Shown: positions 56,215-64,000, counted from the first letter of the stretch. The stretch is DNA of 64,000 bases from JAJISK01 sp046759185 (GCA_046759185.1 JBHIBO010000008.1:1-64000); one strand, 5' to 3'. The notes: generated by a model from the sequence alone, not told the origin. Numbers and translations: made by a program.

Positions 56215-56679
56215 CTACCCTCCCAGGGCCTCGGAATCCCTGGAGATGGCCGCACGCATGCGGTCCCGGTAGGCTACGAGCTTCTCCTGCAACTCCCGCT
56301 GTGAAAGGGCTAGGATTTCCACGGCCAACAAGGCGGCGTTCACGGCCCCATCCAAGGAGACGGCGGCCACAGGGACGCCAGGGGGCATCTGGGTGACGGC
56401 GAGGACCGAATCCAGGTTGAGCTTGCCGCTCAGGGGGACTCCGATGACGGGTCTGGTGGTCAAGGCCGCCACGGTTCCTGGCAGAGCGGCCGACATGCCT
56501 GCCATAGCGATAAACACCCGGGCGTCCGCGTCCTCCACCATCTTGCGAAGACGCTCGGGCGTGCGGTGGGCGGAGGCGACCACCATGCTCGCGGGGACGC
56601 CGAACTCCTCGAGGACGGCCAAGGCCTTCCCGCCCCGATCGGCATCGCTCTTGCTTCCAAGGATGACCAGGACATCCAT
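56215..56679 (-). CDS. purE: N5-carboxyaminoimidazole ribonucleotide mutase
   Basis: A 154-residue PurE protein. VLVILGSKSDADRGGKALAV, VASAHRTPERLRKMVEDADA, IAMAGMSAALPGTVAALTTR and VIGVPLSGKLNLDSVLAVTQ with MPPGVPVA are the class I signature motifs, including the catalytic SAHR His. It rearranges N5-CAIR to CAIR in purine synthesis. TTTATTC at 56706-56712 on the minus strand lies about 30 bases before the ATG. Followed without gap by guaAB. Confidence 0.94.
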   Translation of the reverse strand: MDVLVILGSKSDADRGGKALAVLEEFGVPASMVVASAHRTPERLRKMVEDADARVFIAMAGMSAALPGTVAALTTRPVIGVPLSGKLNLDSVLAVTQMPPGVPVAAVSLDGAVNAALLAVEILALSQRELQEKLVAYRDRMRAAISRDSEALGG

Positions 56680-56725
56680 AGCTGAGTCCCCTAAGACCCC
56701 GAGCGAATAAACCTTTAATCAGCCC

Positions 56726-57040
56726 CTAACGACGCAATTCCACGCGAACCGCGATGGGCCGTGAGTGGCCGTTCTCCCACATGAGATAGTACTCGCCCGA
56801 CATGCGGCTCCCGAATACACCGTCCGCCTCCCGCTGCGAGAGGCGTTCGTGGTAGGTGACCGACTCCCCGCGATGGGAGTGGATGTTGAACTCGACGTCC
56901 TCCTCCGCTTCCCAGTGGTAGACAACCGTCTCCTCGGGCGTCAATTCGACGGCCAGTTCGACGACGGCACCCTCTGACCCCTCAGCTTGGAGGGAGAAGG
57001 ACTCCTGCAATCGCGGGGCGTCACGCGGGAAGGCTATCAC
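56726..57040 (-). CDS. Small beta-rich protein, possibly GOLD-like
   Basis: A 104-residue protein predicted mostly beta: ESFSLQAEGSEGAVVELAVE, ETVVYHWEAEEDVEFNIHSH, GESVTYHERLSQREADGV and SGEYYLMWENGHSRPIAVRV. The arrangement, with VEFNIHSH and GEYYLMWEN, recalls GOLD-type jelly-roll domains, but there is no signal peptide in this frame. Function unknown. It starts 12 bases after the three-helix membrane protein gene on the same strand, so the two probably form an operon and may interact at the membrane. Confidence 0.6.
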   Translation of the reverse strand: MIAFPRDAPRLQESFSLQAEGSEGAVVELAVELTPEETVVYHWEAEEDVEFNIHSHRGESVTYHERLSQREADGVFGSRMSGEYYLMWENGHSRPIAVRVELRR

Positions 57041-57052
57041 GGGAACGATCGG

Positions 57053-57367
57053 TTAGGACTTCATGATGGCCAGGAGGAACAGTCCGATGGCCAGGATGGC
57101 TCCGATGACCGACGCCACGATGACGATGATGCTCTGCACGATTACCTCAAAGAGCCCCGTGGGAAGTGGGATAATGTTGGCCAGCCCTGCGAGCCATCCC
57201 CACAGGAATCCAAGGACCAAACCGCCGCCCAGAAGCCCGCCCCCAATGCGTCGGCTCTTCCCGCTCCCGAAGTAGGCCGTGAAGGCCCCCGTGATCACGA
57301 GAAAGAGGGAAAAGGTCAGAATGAGGATCGTAACAAATGTCCAAGGTTCAAACGCGTTGATTGCCAT
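57053..57367 (-). CDS. Three- to four-helix membrane protein
   Basis: A 104-residue membrane protein with hydrophobic stretches FVTILILTFSLFLVITGAFT, GGGLLGGGLVLGFLWGWLAG and VIVASVIGAILAIGLFLLAI, separated by a short basic loop (GSGKSRR). No family recognised. Followed at 12 bases by the GOLD-like gene and preceded at 27 bases by the RAM-domain gene, all on the minus strand; the three may share the promoter at 57664. Confidence 0.65.
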   Translation of the reverse strand: MAINAFEPWTFVTILILTFSLFLVITGAFTAYFGSGKSRRIGGGLLGGGLVLGFLWGWLAGLANIIPLPTGLFEVIVQSIIVIVASVIGAILAIGLFLLAIMKS

Positions 57368-57394
57368 CTTTCAGCCTCCGTCTGCTAAACTCTC

Positions 57395-57628
57395 CTAGAA
57401 CTGTATCCCCGTCAGGGTTTTTGTGTCGATGACTCCTTGGATGGTCCGGATCTTGTCCACGACGATCTGGCCCAGCACGTTGAAGTCATCGGCCTCAATC
57501 TTGGCGATCAAGTCGTACTCCCCGAAGAGGGGATGCAGCTCCTTGATCTCGCCGATGCTGGAGAGGGCATTGAAGACCTCGTGCTCCTTCGCCGGAGCCG
57601 TGCTAATGAGAACAAAGCCGATGGCCAT
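57395..57628 (-). CDS. Second stand-alone Lrp/AsnC ligand-binding (RAM) domain protein
   Basis: A 77-residue RAM domain: AIGFVLISTAPAKEHEVFNA, LSSIGEIKELHPLFGEYDLI, AKIEADDFNVLGQIVVDKIR and VIDTKTLTGIQF. It lacks a DNA-binding domain, like the protein at 41189, from which it differs strongly in sequence. It may sense an amino acid and assemble with full-length Lrp proteins; targets unknown. CTTTATACC at 57664-57672 (minus strand) serves as its TATA box. Confidence 0.87.
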   Translation of the reverse strand: MAIGFVLISTAPAKEHEVFNALSSIGEIKELHPLFGEYDLIAKIEADDFNVLGQIVVDKIRTIQGVIDTKTLTGIQF

Positions 57629-57679
57629 GCCCCGTCTCCCTGGCCCCGGTTATCTGGGCACGGGTATAAAGTTTCTGGC

Positions 57680-58606
57680 TTACGCTTCCGTCACATCATC
57701 CTGGAAGCTTTCGGCCCGCCCTCTGGCCTCGGGCCAGCGGGGCAAGCCACTTTGAGGTCCCTCCCTCTCCATGCTAAAGCTCGCCACCGAGGCGCCCAGG
57801 AGCCCGCACCAGGGGAGGTCCATGCCACGCTGCAGCCCCGCGTAGAACCCGGCTCGGTAAGCATCCCCTGCTCCCGTGACGTCAACCTTCTCGCGGGGCG
57901 GTATGGCGGGGATCTGCCACGCTCGATCCTCGCTGTAGATGAGGCTGCCGTCCGTCCCCCGCGTTTCCACAAGGATTCCCACAAGAGAGGCCATCTCCCC
58001 CACGGAGTCGAGGCCGAGATGGCTCAGAGCAGCCTTGAGTTCTGCCCGGTTCCCAAAGAAGAGATCCGCTCCTTCCACGAGGGCTCGAAAGGCTGCGCCG
58101 CCGTAGCGGTAGTGGATTTCCTGCGAGGGGTCGAAGGCGATGCGCTTTCTCTCTTCGCGTGCCACGGCCAAGACCTTGCGCAGGTACCTCGGGAGGCCTG
58201 TTCCTAAGTGGATCCATTCACAAGACTCGATGGTGTGCCGCGGAGGGTCGAGCTCGGCGGCGTGATCCATGGGACCTTGATCGATGACGGCCACCTGACG
58301 GTCCTCGGGGTCGCTGAAGATCCAAGCGGTGGGCGTGAGGTATCCCTTGACGAGCTGCAAGTCGGTGAGGTCCACGCCCTCTCCCTCCAAGGCCCTCCGA
58401 TAATCCGAGGGAAAGTCCTCCCCCACCAGGGAAGCCAAGGCGGTCTCCACCTGGAGTCGAGCGGCACCTCGGGCCAGGTTGCCCCCCGTTCCCCCGAAGT
58501 GGCGTTTCCTGCCTGTGACTTGAATGGACGTATCCGGAGCCGGTAGGCGGGGGACCTGAAGAATGTGATCAAGAACGACGTGCCCGAAGACGCCGAGAAA
58601 ACTCAC
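57680..58606 (-). CDS. PfkB-family carbohydrate/nucleoside kinase
   Basis: A 308-residue ribokinase-fold kinase. FGHVVLDHILQVPRLPAPDT opens the protein, GGTGGNLARGAARLQVETAL is the PfkB substrate loop, and VDVTGAGDAYRAGFYAGLQR holds the catalytic Asp and anion hole. Its substrate cannot be read directly, but it lies 32 bases downstream of the adenosylhomocysteinase gene in the same direction. A nucleoside kinase removing the adenosine made by that enzyme is an attractive inference. Length normal for the family. Confidence 0.85.
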   Translation of the reverse strand: MSFLGVFGHVVLDHILQVPRLPAPDTSIQVTGRKRHFGGTGGNLARGAARLQVETALASLVGEDFPSDYRRALEGEGVDLTDLQLVKGYLTPTAWIFSDPEDRQVAVIDQGPMDHAAELDPPRHTIESCEWIHLGTGLPRYLRKVLAVAREERKRIAFDPSQEIHYRYGGAAFRALVEGADLFFGNRAELKAALSHLGLDSVGEMASLVGILVETRGTDGSLIYSEDRAWQIPAIPPREKVDVTGAGDAYRAGFYAGLQRGMDLPWCGLLGASVASFSMEREGPQSGLPRWPEARGRAESFQDDVTEA

Positions 58607-58638
58607 GCCGAGGGGACCCCCACGGCCGTCCGGGACAC

Positions 58639-59874
58639 CTAGGTTCCCGCCTTCCAGGAAACCAAGTATTCACGTTGCTCCTCGGTCAGGGTGTCGATGG
58701 ACACACCGAGGGTCTCGAGGCGAATCCGGCCGATCCGCTCGTCGATATCCCGCGGGACGGGGTGCACGCGCGCCTCCATATCACTGCCCGTTCGATGGAG
58801 GAGATCGACGGCAAGGGCCTGGAGTGCGAAGCTCATGTCCATGATCTCTACCGGATGGCCTTGACCTGCGACCAGGTTGATGAGGCGCCCCTCTCCCAGC
58901 AGATAGGCCTTTCGGCCGTCGGCGAACTGGTATTCCTCCACGTGTTCCCGGACCACTCGTCGGGAGGTGGCCAGCTCCTCCAGGTCCCCCTTGGAAATCT
59001 CCACGTCGAAGTGACCCGCGTTGGCCAGGACGCACCCATCCTTTAGGACCCGCAGGTGCTCCTCTCGCACGACGTCGGTGACCCCGGTGGCGGTAATGAT
59101 GAAGTCCGCGTGGGGGGCGGCCTCTACGAGGGGCATGACCTTGAAGCCGTCCATACGGGCCTCCACGGCTTTGACGGGGTTGACTTCGGTCACTGTGACG
59201 CGGGCCCCCATGCCCCGAACCCGGAGGGCGATGCCCCGTCCGACCCAGCCGTACCCCGCTACCGTGACGGCCTTGCCGGCCAGCAGGAGGTTCGTGGCGG
59301 TCATGATGCCGTCCAGGGTGGACTGCCCGGTCCCGTAGCGGTTGTCGAAGAGATACTTCATCTGGGCATCGTTGACGTCGACCACGGGAAAGCGGAGCGC
59401 CCCCTCCCGTTCCATGGCCTGGAGGCGAACGACCCCCGTCGTGGTTTCTTCCGTGCCTCCTTCCACGTCGCCCACCACGTCCTTCCGTTCGGTATGGAGG
59501 AGCCGCGTCAGGTCGCCGCCATCGTCCATGACGAGGGTCGGTTCCACGTCAAGGACCTTGTGGAGGGCCGCGTAATACTCGTCGCGAGTCTGTCCCCGTT
59601 CCGCGAAGCACACGAGGTCGTACTTCTCCCGGAGCGCCTCGGCCACGGTGTCGTCGGTAGTTAGGGGGTTGCAGGACGTCACGACTACCCTGGCCCCGGC
59701 TTCTCGGAGCCGGAGGGCGAGGACCGCGGTCTTCGCCTCCATGTGCATGGCCATGCTCACACGCGCCCCTTTCAGGGCCTGGGTCTTCACAAGGTCGCGC
59801 GTTGCCTCCCGGAGGACGGGCATGTGATCCTGGGCCCAGCCGATCCGGAGGACCCCCTTCTCCACCTGCTCCAT
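58639..59874 (-). CDS. ahcY: Adenosylhomocysteinase
   Basis: A 411-residue NAD-dependent enzyme splitting S-adenosylhomocysteine into adenosine and homocysteine. MPVLREATRDLVKTQALKGA, SMAMHMEAKTAVLALRLREA, VVTSCNPLTTDDTVAEAL, DNRYGTGQSTLDGIMTATNL and VAGYGWVGRGIALRVRGMGA (NAD site) are canonical. The C-terminus is short, as in archaeal forms, without the KPDHYRY tail. ATATAG at 59896-59901 lies about 25 bases before the ATG: leaderless. Heads an operon with the PfkB kinase. Confidence 0.94.
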   Translation of the reverse strand: MEQVEKGVLRIGWAQDHMPVLREATRDLVKTQALKGARVSMAMHMEAKTAVLALRLREAGARVVVTSCNPLTTDDTVAEALREKYDLVCFAERGQTRDEYYAALHKVLDVEPTLVMDDGGDLTRLLHTERKDVVGDVEGGTEETTTGVVRLQAMEREGALRFPVVDVNDAQMKYLFDNRYGTGQSTLDGIMTATNLLLAGKAVTVAGYGWVGRGIALRVRGMGARVTVTEVNPVKAVEARMDGFKVMPLVEAAPHADFIITATGVTDVVREEHLRVLKDGCVLANAGHFDVEISKGDLEELATSRRVVREHVEEYQFADGRKAYLLGEGRLINLVAGQGHPVEIMDMSFALQALAVDLLHRTGSDMEARVHPVPRDIDERIGRIRLETLGVSIDTLTEEQREYLVSWKAGT

Positions 59875-59895
59875 GAGGGCAGCATTGGGGGAGTC

Positions 59896-59901
59896 CTATA
59901 T
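59896..59901 (-). promoter_or_regulatory. TATA box of ahcY
   Basis: ATATAG within CCATATAGG on the minus strand, about 25 bases from the ATG at 59874. The rest of the 59875-60041 spacer shows only CTTTAA near 60000, the likely TATA of the divergent gene. Confidence 0.55.
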
Positions 59902-60041
59902 GGACTTCCGCCGGCTGCCCGCCTTCCTCCGCATGGGTCAGAAGGAGCCGGACCCCTGCGGGCTGCAGTTCATTCCCGTACCTGATATCCGTCGCGAAAC
60001 CTTTAACCCCAGACCTAGGAAACGTCTGCTAGGCGTTGTCC

Positions 60042-61607
60042 ATGCAGGAGACGTCCCAGGAACTGATGCAAGCGGTGCGAATGCACCTCGAGGCCCTCGA
60101 CGTGGAGGAGCTCCGCGGGCTGGCGGAGGCACATGACATCGATCTGTCAGGTCTGGAGGTTCGTGAAGACATTCTCGAGGCCATTTCCATCCACCCGGGA
60201 ATCGTGTCGATTCTCGGGCTCGAAAATGGACCGAGCATGGAGGAACCTTCCCCCGAGCCTGAGGAGTCCCATCTCAAGGAAGAGGCCCACGAGAAACACG
60301 CGGAGGAACCGCAGCCCGAGGAGCCGGAGCCCGCGAAGAAATCCAAGGCTCCCGAAGCGGATGACGGGACGTTTGCGGGGCTGAAGGATCACCTGAAGGC
60401 GGCCCTGCGCACGACCGTGGACCTCTCGGGCCCGTCGCAGTACCTCTCGGAGACCGTATCCAAATTCCGGGGCAAGGGCTTCGACGGAGCCATCCTCACG
60501 GCCCGGGATGCCGTCCACCAGATGGAGGAACGGGCCAAGGAGTATGTTGAGACCAGCTGGGCCCTGGCGATCGCCTCCGCGCAGCAGATTTGGGAGACCT
60601 CCAAGAAGTCCTCTAAACCCGGGCAGAAGGTGAAGAAGGTTCTCAAGGAGGCTGGCGACCTGTTCAAGGAGGGAAACGCCTTGGAGAACACGTCCCTGCT
60701 CGAGAAGCTGACGGACGCCACGCTTTCCCTGTACGAAAAGGAGATGCGCAAGGCGAGGGAGCACGTAGCCTCCCAGGAGAAGGCCCTCGAGAACATCGAG
60801 GCCATGGGTGGTGACATCGCCCGAGCCCGCGCCATGGTGAACAAGGCCGGGAACGCCCTGGAGGAGAACCACCGGTTCGAATATCTCAGCATCATCGAAG
60901 GCGCGGACGAGTTGGTCCACCAGGCCCGCGAGATCCGGATTGAAGAGATTCGGGAAGCCGTGGATTCCGTGGAGGCCGTCATCGAAGAGGCTCGTTCCAT
61001 CGGTGCCAACGTCGAGGAAGCCTCGGATCTGCTCACCCAGGTTCGGGAGGCCGTCGAGGCCTCGGAGTTCGTCCAGGCCCACGACCTCGTGAGTCAGGCA
61101 GAGCGTGTCTCCCTGGAGGCGCAGAAGGCGCACATGGAGCGCGTGGCCGACCTACGCGACCGCCAACTGAGCCAGGTCAAGGAGCTCATTGGACAGATCA
61201 AACCCCTCATCGACCGCGCCCGGTCCGAGGGTTTCCAGGCCAACGAGGCCATCGAGGACCTCAAGGCGGCCCTCGAGTACGTGAAGACCAACGACTACGT
61301 GAACGCCCTCCTTCGGGCAAAGAGGGCCTACCGCGCGGTGAAGTCATTCCAGAGCGAGGTCGAGGCGACCAAGCTCGCGGACACCCTTCTGGAGGAAGAG
61401 GAAATCCGCCCCGAGCCGCCCGAGCCTGAGATGCCCGCCCCGGAGGCCGACGAGCCTGGGGAACCCATTCCGGAGGTTGTGGACATGGAGGCCCCCGCAC
61501 CCCAAGGCCAGGTGGCCTGTCCCCGATGCGGCTCCATCAGTGTTGAGGTAGGTCCGCGGCATAAGGCCCAGTGCCAAAGCTGTGGCAAGAAGTTCCGGGC
61601 CCGGTAA
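60042..61607 (+). CDS. SAP-like/helical-repeat/zinc-ribbon protein (paralogue of the gene at 18003)
   Basis: About 521 residues, unknown function. Residues ~15-45 (LDVEELRGLAEAHDIDLSGL) resemble a SAP/Rho-N helix pair; an acidic Pro/Glu-rich linker (~70-110) follows. The region ~230-440 contains three tandem units of ~65-75 residues, each ending in a pattern like F..A..L...A (ENHRFEYLSIIEGADELVHQ; EASEFVQAHDLVSQAERVSL; KTNDYVNALLRAKRAYRAVK). A second Pro/Glu-rich linker leads to a C-terminal zinc ribbon, CPRCGSISVEVGPRHKAQCQ and CGKKFRAR. Same domain order as the 18003 protein. ATG 60042 chosen; TTG 60036 is in frame. Confidence 0.75.
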   Translation: MQETSQELMQAVRMHLEALDVEELRGLAEAHDIDLSGLEVREDILEAISIHPGIVSILGLENGPSMEEPSPEPEESHLKEEAHEKHAEEPQPEEPEPAKKSKAPEADDGTFAGLKDHLKAALRTTVDLSGPSQYLSETVSKFRGKGFDGAILTARDAVHQMEERAKEYVETSWALAIASAQQIWETSKKSSKPGQKVKKVLKEAGDLFKEGNALENTSLLEKLTDATLSLYEKEMRKAREHVASQEKALENIEAMGGDIARARAMVNKAGNALEENHRFEYLSIIEGADELVHQAREIRIEEIREAVDSVEAVIEEARSIGANVEEASDLLTQVREAVEASEFVQAHDLVSQAERVSLEAQKAHMERVADLRDRQLSQVKELIGQIKPLIDRARSEGFQANEAIEDLKAALEYVKTNDYVNALLRAKRAYRAVKSFQSEVEATKLADTLLEEEEIRPEPPEPEMPAPEADEPGEPIPEVVDMEAPAPQGQVACPRCGSISVEVGPRHKAQCQSCGKKFRAR

Positions 61608-61613
61608 GCCTGC

Positions 61614-61766
61614 CTACTTCTTCACCCGGATGCGGGTGTCGACGAAAAGGCTCCCGCCGTGCTCCTCTTGGTTGTGGTTCCACGCCTCGAGGTAGGTGTC
61701 AAACTCCGGGAGGGCGATCATGGTCTGCTGGCATTTGAGACAGATGTAGGTCTTCTCCGTGGCCAC
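61614..61766 (-). CDS. Small CxxC zinc-finger-like protein
   Basis: A 50-residue protein on the Lhr strand: VATEKTYICLKCQQTMIALP, then EFDTYLEAWNHNQEEHGG and a basic end RIRVKK. One CxxC plus two or three histidines in WNHNQEEHGG could bind a single zinc ion. It begins 66 bases after the helicase stop and ends seven bases from the convergent zinc-ribbon gene. GTG start. It is short, but the metal-ligand pattern and codon use support a real gene. No family recognised. Confidence 0.6.
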   Translation of the reverse strand: MATEKTYICLKCQQTMIALPEFDTYLEAWNHNQEEHGGSLFVDTRIRVKK

Positions 61767-61798
61767 GCGCCTTCCCGGTCCGCTACCCGCGCGCCTCC

Positions 61799-61804
61799 AA
61801 AAAA
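61799..61804 (-). terminator. T6 run after the Lhr helicase gene
   Basis: TTTTTT on the minus strand, about 28 bases past the helicase stop. It could terminate the helicase transcript; GGAGG directly after it might instead help a downstream gene. Confidence 0.35.
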
Positions 61805-61831
61805 GGGTTTCGACCTGGACTCCACGCCCTC

Positions 61832-64000
61832 TCAGGAGCTGTCCCAGTACTGGTGCGTCGTGATGAAGTGGAGCTTGGCGTCGAGGAGATCCTGGTAGAA
61901 CTCTTCGTCCTCATCGTGCATCTTGGCAAGAATACGACTGGCTGTCTGCGGGCCAATCCCGTAGACGCTCAGGGCGACCACTGCCCGCTGCCCGTAGGAG
62001 AGGACCATGTCCGCCGATTGCCGGGTCCGGGCAAGGATCTTCACTTCTTCCTCACTTAACGGCTCCCGGGCCATCTTCTTGAGGAGCGCCCCTCGAATCA
62101 AGTCGGTCCACCACTGGACGAGGCCGAGGAGCCCCGACTCGCATGCTCGACACACGGGCCGTTCCCCCAGCTCCTTGATCATACGCCCCTCGTGCAACTC
62201 CCCGCACGCCATGCAGAGGAGGTTCACGAGTTCGTGATCGAGATAGGCCCGCATTCGTTGAAGGTTGTCTTCCCCCTCCGGGGCTAGGAGGTCTGGGTGC
62301 TCGACGTAGCGACGCACCATCGGGTACCCCAACGGGGTGGGTCGCTCGCCCTTGTGGGTCTTGATCATGACTGAGCCGTCAGCGAGGCGTCCGTAGAAGT
62401 CCCGCACACCCTCAAGGTCCAAGTGGTCTGCCGTCACCTCCCGCAAGGCCTCCTCGTGAATGGGGCTGTCCCGAAACCGCAGGGGCAGGTCCCGCAACTC
62501 CTCCGCCTTGAGAAAGAGGCCTCGCTGGAGGGCGCCAAACCGCTCCGCGATGAACTTCAGATAGTAGCCGAGGGCGGTTCGTTCGTGGAGGACCACATCG
62601 AGGGTCTGGGCCACCTCCTCCGGAGGAAGGCGCAATAACCGCTCGGCCAGGAGATCCAGATTCATTTCCGCGACGTCGGACGTGAGCTCGAGCAAGATCC
62701 GGTACCCGTCGTACCACCAGAATCGGAGGAGGTTCTCTTGGGAGAGCACCTCCTCGAGAAGCTCACCCAGGGTGTTGTTGATCCGCTCCCCCAGGTGGGT
62801 GTGAAGGATGACGTAGCGTTCAAAGCCCTCGACGAGGACACGGCTTGCCGTCGGGACGGCCGCTTCGGCGTCTCGTTGGGCCTGGACGCCCTTCACGACC
62901 TTCTGGATGGCAGGCCGTTCCACGGGCCACTCCTTCCGGAGGCGAATGGGCAGGTCCTCCGAGCCATCTTGTGCTACCTCATCGTCGACCGTGCCGCGCA
63001 AATGGCCGACATCCTGGGCCACTTCGAAGGGTATGGGAAGGAGCTCGCCGTCCCAGCGGGCCACCAGGGCTCGTGGGTCCCCAACAGGGTTCACGTAGAC
63101 CAACCCGTCCTCCGCGATCTTCTCCATGGTCCAGGCCCGCCCCTTCACGACGAAGTTCAGACCTACCCGGGCCTTCTTCGCCATGAACTCGTCCCCCAGG
63201 AGGCCGATGCGCTGCTGGGTCGTCAGATCAACCACGGGCCAGAGCCGCTCATCGGGGATGGTAGAGAGGTTCTCGAAGTAGTAGCGCCGCCCCCTGCTGG
63301 TAACGACCCATTCCTCCTCCGGCCGGACGATGCGAAGTTTCTGGAGTAGATCCACCACCGAGTCGAAGGTCTCCCTGGGGACCGAAACGTACGGATTCGA
63401 CCGGCGGACGATGCTCCGTACCGTCTTGAGCTTCCCCCGTCCCCCCGCATCCAAGAGTACTCCGACCACCTGGTGAGCAAGGACGTCCAGGGGGGCCCGC
63501 GGGACGGGAACGGGCTCCACGCGACCTTCCCGAGCGCGCGCGATGATGGCCACCGACTCGAGAACTTCCTCGGGAGAGAGGGCCAGGATTACGCCCTCGG
63601 AGGTCCGGTTCAGCGTGTGCCCAGACCGTCCTACCCGCTGCACAAGGCTGGAAACCTGGCGCGGGGACATGTACTGGATCACGAAGTCCACGGCCCCGAT
63701 GTCAATCCCAAGTTCGAGGGTGGAGGTGCACACGAGTCCCTTTAGCTTTCCCGCCTTGAAGTCTTCCTCCGTCCGGGTGCGCTCCTCCCTGGGGAGGGAG
63801 CCATGGTGGACGGCCAGACCGGGCAGGAAGAGGTTGAACTTGGATCCGAGAGCCTCTGCATTGGCCCGGCTGTTCACGAAGATGAGGCTGGCCTCGTGTT
63901 CCTCGATCTGCTCCGCCATGCGATTGGTCACCGCGGCCAGCTCGGGGGACGTGTAGAGCAGCCGGGCCAACTCGTAGTCGTCTTCCAGCGGCTCCGGATG
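61832..64000 (-). CDS. Lhr-type DEAD/DEAH helicase, C-terminal part, cut by right edge
   Basis: About 723 codons are visible and the frame stays open to the right edge, so the first RecA domain with Walker A and DEAx is missing. The second RecA domain is present (LIFVNSRANAEALGSKFNLF; CTSTLELGIDIGAVDFVIQY; SLVQRVGRSGHTLNRTS with the arginine finger), then the winged-helix and Lhr core (WTMEKIAEDGLVYVNPVGDP, RYVILHTHLGERINNTLGEL, PIHEEALREVTADHL). Near the end is a zinc ribbon, CMACGELHEGRMIKELGERP followed by VCRACE, as in archaeal Lhr-type proteins. It is a 3'-5' helicase of repair or recombination. The TTG at 63970 is internal. Confidence 0.9.
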   Translation of the reverse strand, partial: HPEPLEDDYELARLLYTSPELAAVTNRMAEQIEEHEASLIFVNSRANAEALGSKFNLFLPGLAVHHGSLPREERTRTEEDFKAGKLKGLVCTSTLELGIDIGAVDFVIQYMSPRQVSSLVQRVGRSGHTLNRTSEGVILALSPEEVLESVAIIARAREGRVEPVPVPRAPLDVLAHQVVGVLLDAGGRGKLKTVRSIVRRSNPYVSVPRETFDSVVDLLQKLRIVRPEEEWVVTSRGRRYYFENLSTIPDERLWPVVDLTTQQRIGLLGDEFMAKKARVGLNFVVKGRAWTMEKIAEDGLVYVNPVGDPRALVARWDGELLPIPFEVAQDVGHLRGTVDDEVAQDGSEDLPIRLRKEWPVERPAIQKVVKGVQAQRDAEAAVPTASRVLVEGFERYVILHTHLGERINNTLGELLEEVLSQENLLRFWWYDGYRILLELTSDVAEMNLDLLAERLLRLPPEEVAQTLDVVLHERTALGYYLKFIAERFGALQRGLFLKAEELRDLPLRFRDSPIHEEALREVTADHLDLEGVRDFYGRLADGSVMIKTHKGERPTPLGYPMVRRYVEHPDLLAPEGEDNLQRMRAYLDHELVNLLCMACGELHEGRMIKELGERPVCRACESGLLGLVQWWTDLIRGALLKKMAREPLSEEEVKILARTRQSADMVLSYGQRAVVALSVYGIGPQTASRILAKMHDEDEEFYQDLLDAKLHFITTHQYWDSS

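Noticed and set aside
63900..63970. TTG 63970 as the true start of the Lhr-type helicase
   Set aside because: The frame continues to the window edge, and the protein would lack its first RecA domain; the TTG is an internal Leu codon.
1..64000. CRISPR arrays, insertion sequences, integrases, rRNA
   Set aside because: No regularly spaced repeats, transposase or recombinase motifs, target-site duplications or rRNA segments were recognised on either strand.

Overview
The window is a dense, GC-rich stretch of an archaeal chromosome. The archaeal assignment rests on the gene set: archaeal-type ThrRS, Orc1/Cdc6, fibrillarin, deoxyhypusine synthase, PurP, a GMP synthase split into two genes, UPF0147, and the Mre11-Rad50-NurA-HerA operon. 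Many start codons also sit about 25-30 bases downstream of a TATA-like box, as expected for leaderless archaeal transcripts. A DUF835 protein, a receptor-like protein with a longin/roadblock-like cytosolic domain and the high GC point to Thermoplasmatota, probably a respiring, non-methanogenic lineage since a four-subunit succinate dehydrogenase is present. The phylum is inference.

Layout. 1-5 kb: edge of a family B DNA polymerase with eroded exonuclease motifs, a DUF4242 protein, an amylo-1,6-glucosidase-like debranching enzyme and dihydropteroate synthase. 5-8.4 kb: sdhBACD operon. 8.8-14 kb: ThrRS and small accessory enzymes (SRPBCC, monooxygenase-like, alpha/alpha-toroid, nucleotidyltransferase, MBL hydrolase). 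14-17.9 kb: ADP-dependent sugar kinase and a deoxyhypusine synthase-NUDIX-GalT run. 18-23 kb: SAP-like/helical/zinc-ribbon protein, methyltransferase, Orc1/Cdc6, hotdog thioesterase, DUF835. 23-26 kb: RecJ/GAN-like nuclease, S15 and fibrillarin. 26-30 kb: the large receptor-like protein. 30-36 kb: mre11-rad50-nurA-herA. 36-43 kb: membrane proteins, a RadA-like protein without a P-loop plus a small partner, an AlkZ-like glycosylase divergent from purP, a RAM-domain protein, UPF0147, an SDR and tRNA-Gly. 43-54 kb: Ca2+-type P-ATPase, rtcA, PAC2 chaperone, riboflavin-pathway reductase, Mut7-C protein, carAB and serA. 54-64 kb: split GMP synthase, purE, small membrane proteins, a second RAM protein, a PfkB kinase next to adenosylhomocysteinase, a paralogue of the helical zinc-ribbon protein, a 50-residue zinc protein and an Lhr-type helicase cut by the right edge.

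Coherent modules are DNA end resection (Mre11-Rad50-NurA-HerA), purine supply (PurP, PurE, split GuaA), pyrimidine/arginine precursor supply (CarAB), S-adenosylhomocysteine recycling (AhcY with a PfkB kinase) and sugar entry (debranching enzyme, GalT, ADP-dependent kinase). The least explained items are the receptor-like protein, a Rad50 with no cysteine and hence no zinc hook, the family of helical-repeat zinc-ribbon proteins (three copies here), and the P-loop-less RadA relative with its small partner. No CRISPR array, insertion sequence or rRNA was seen. All family assignments come from reading motifs by eye, and start codons were adjusted where promoters, overlaps or family length argued for it.
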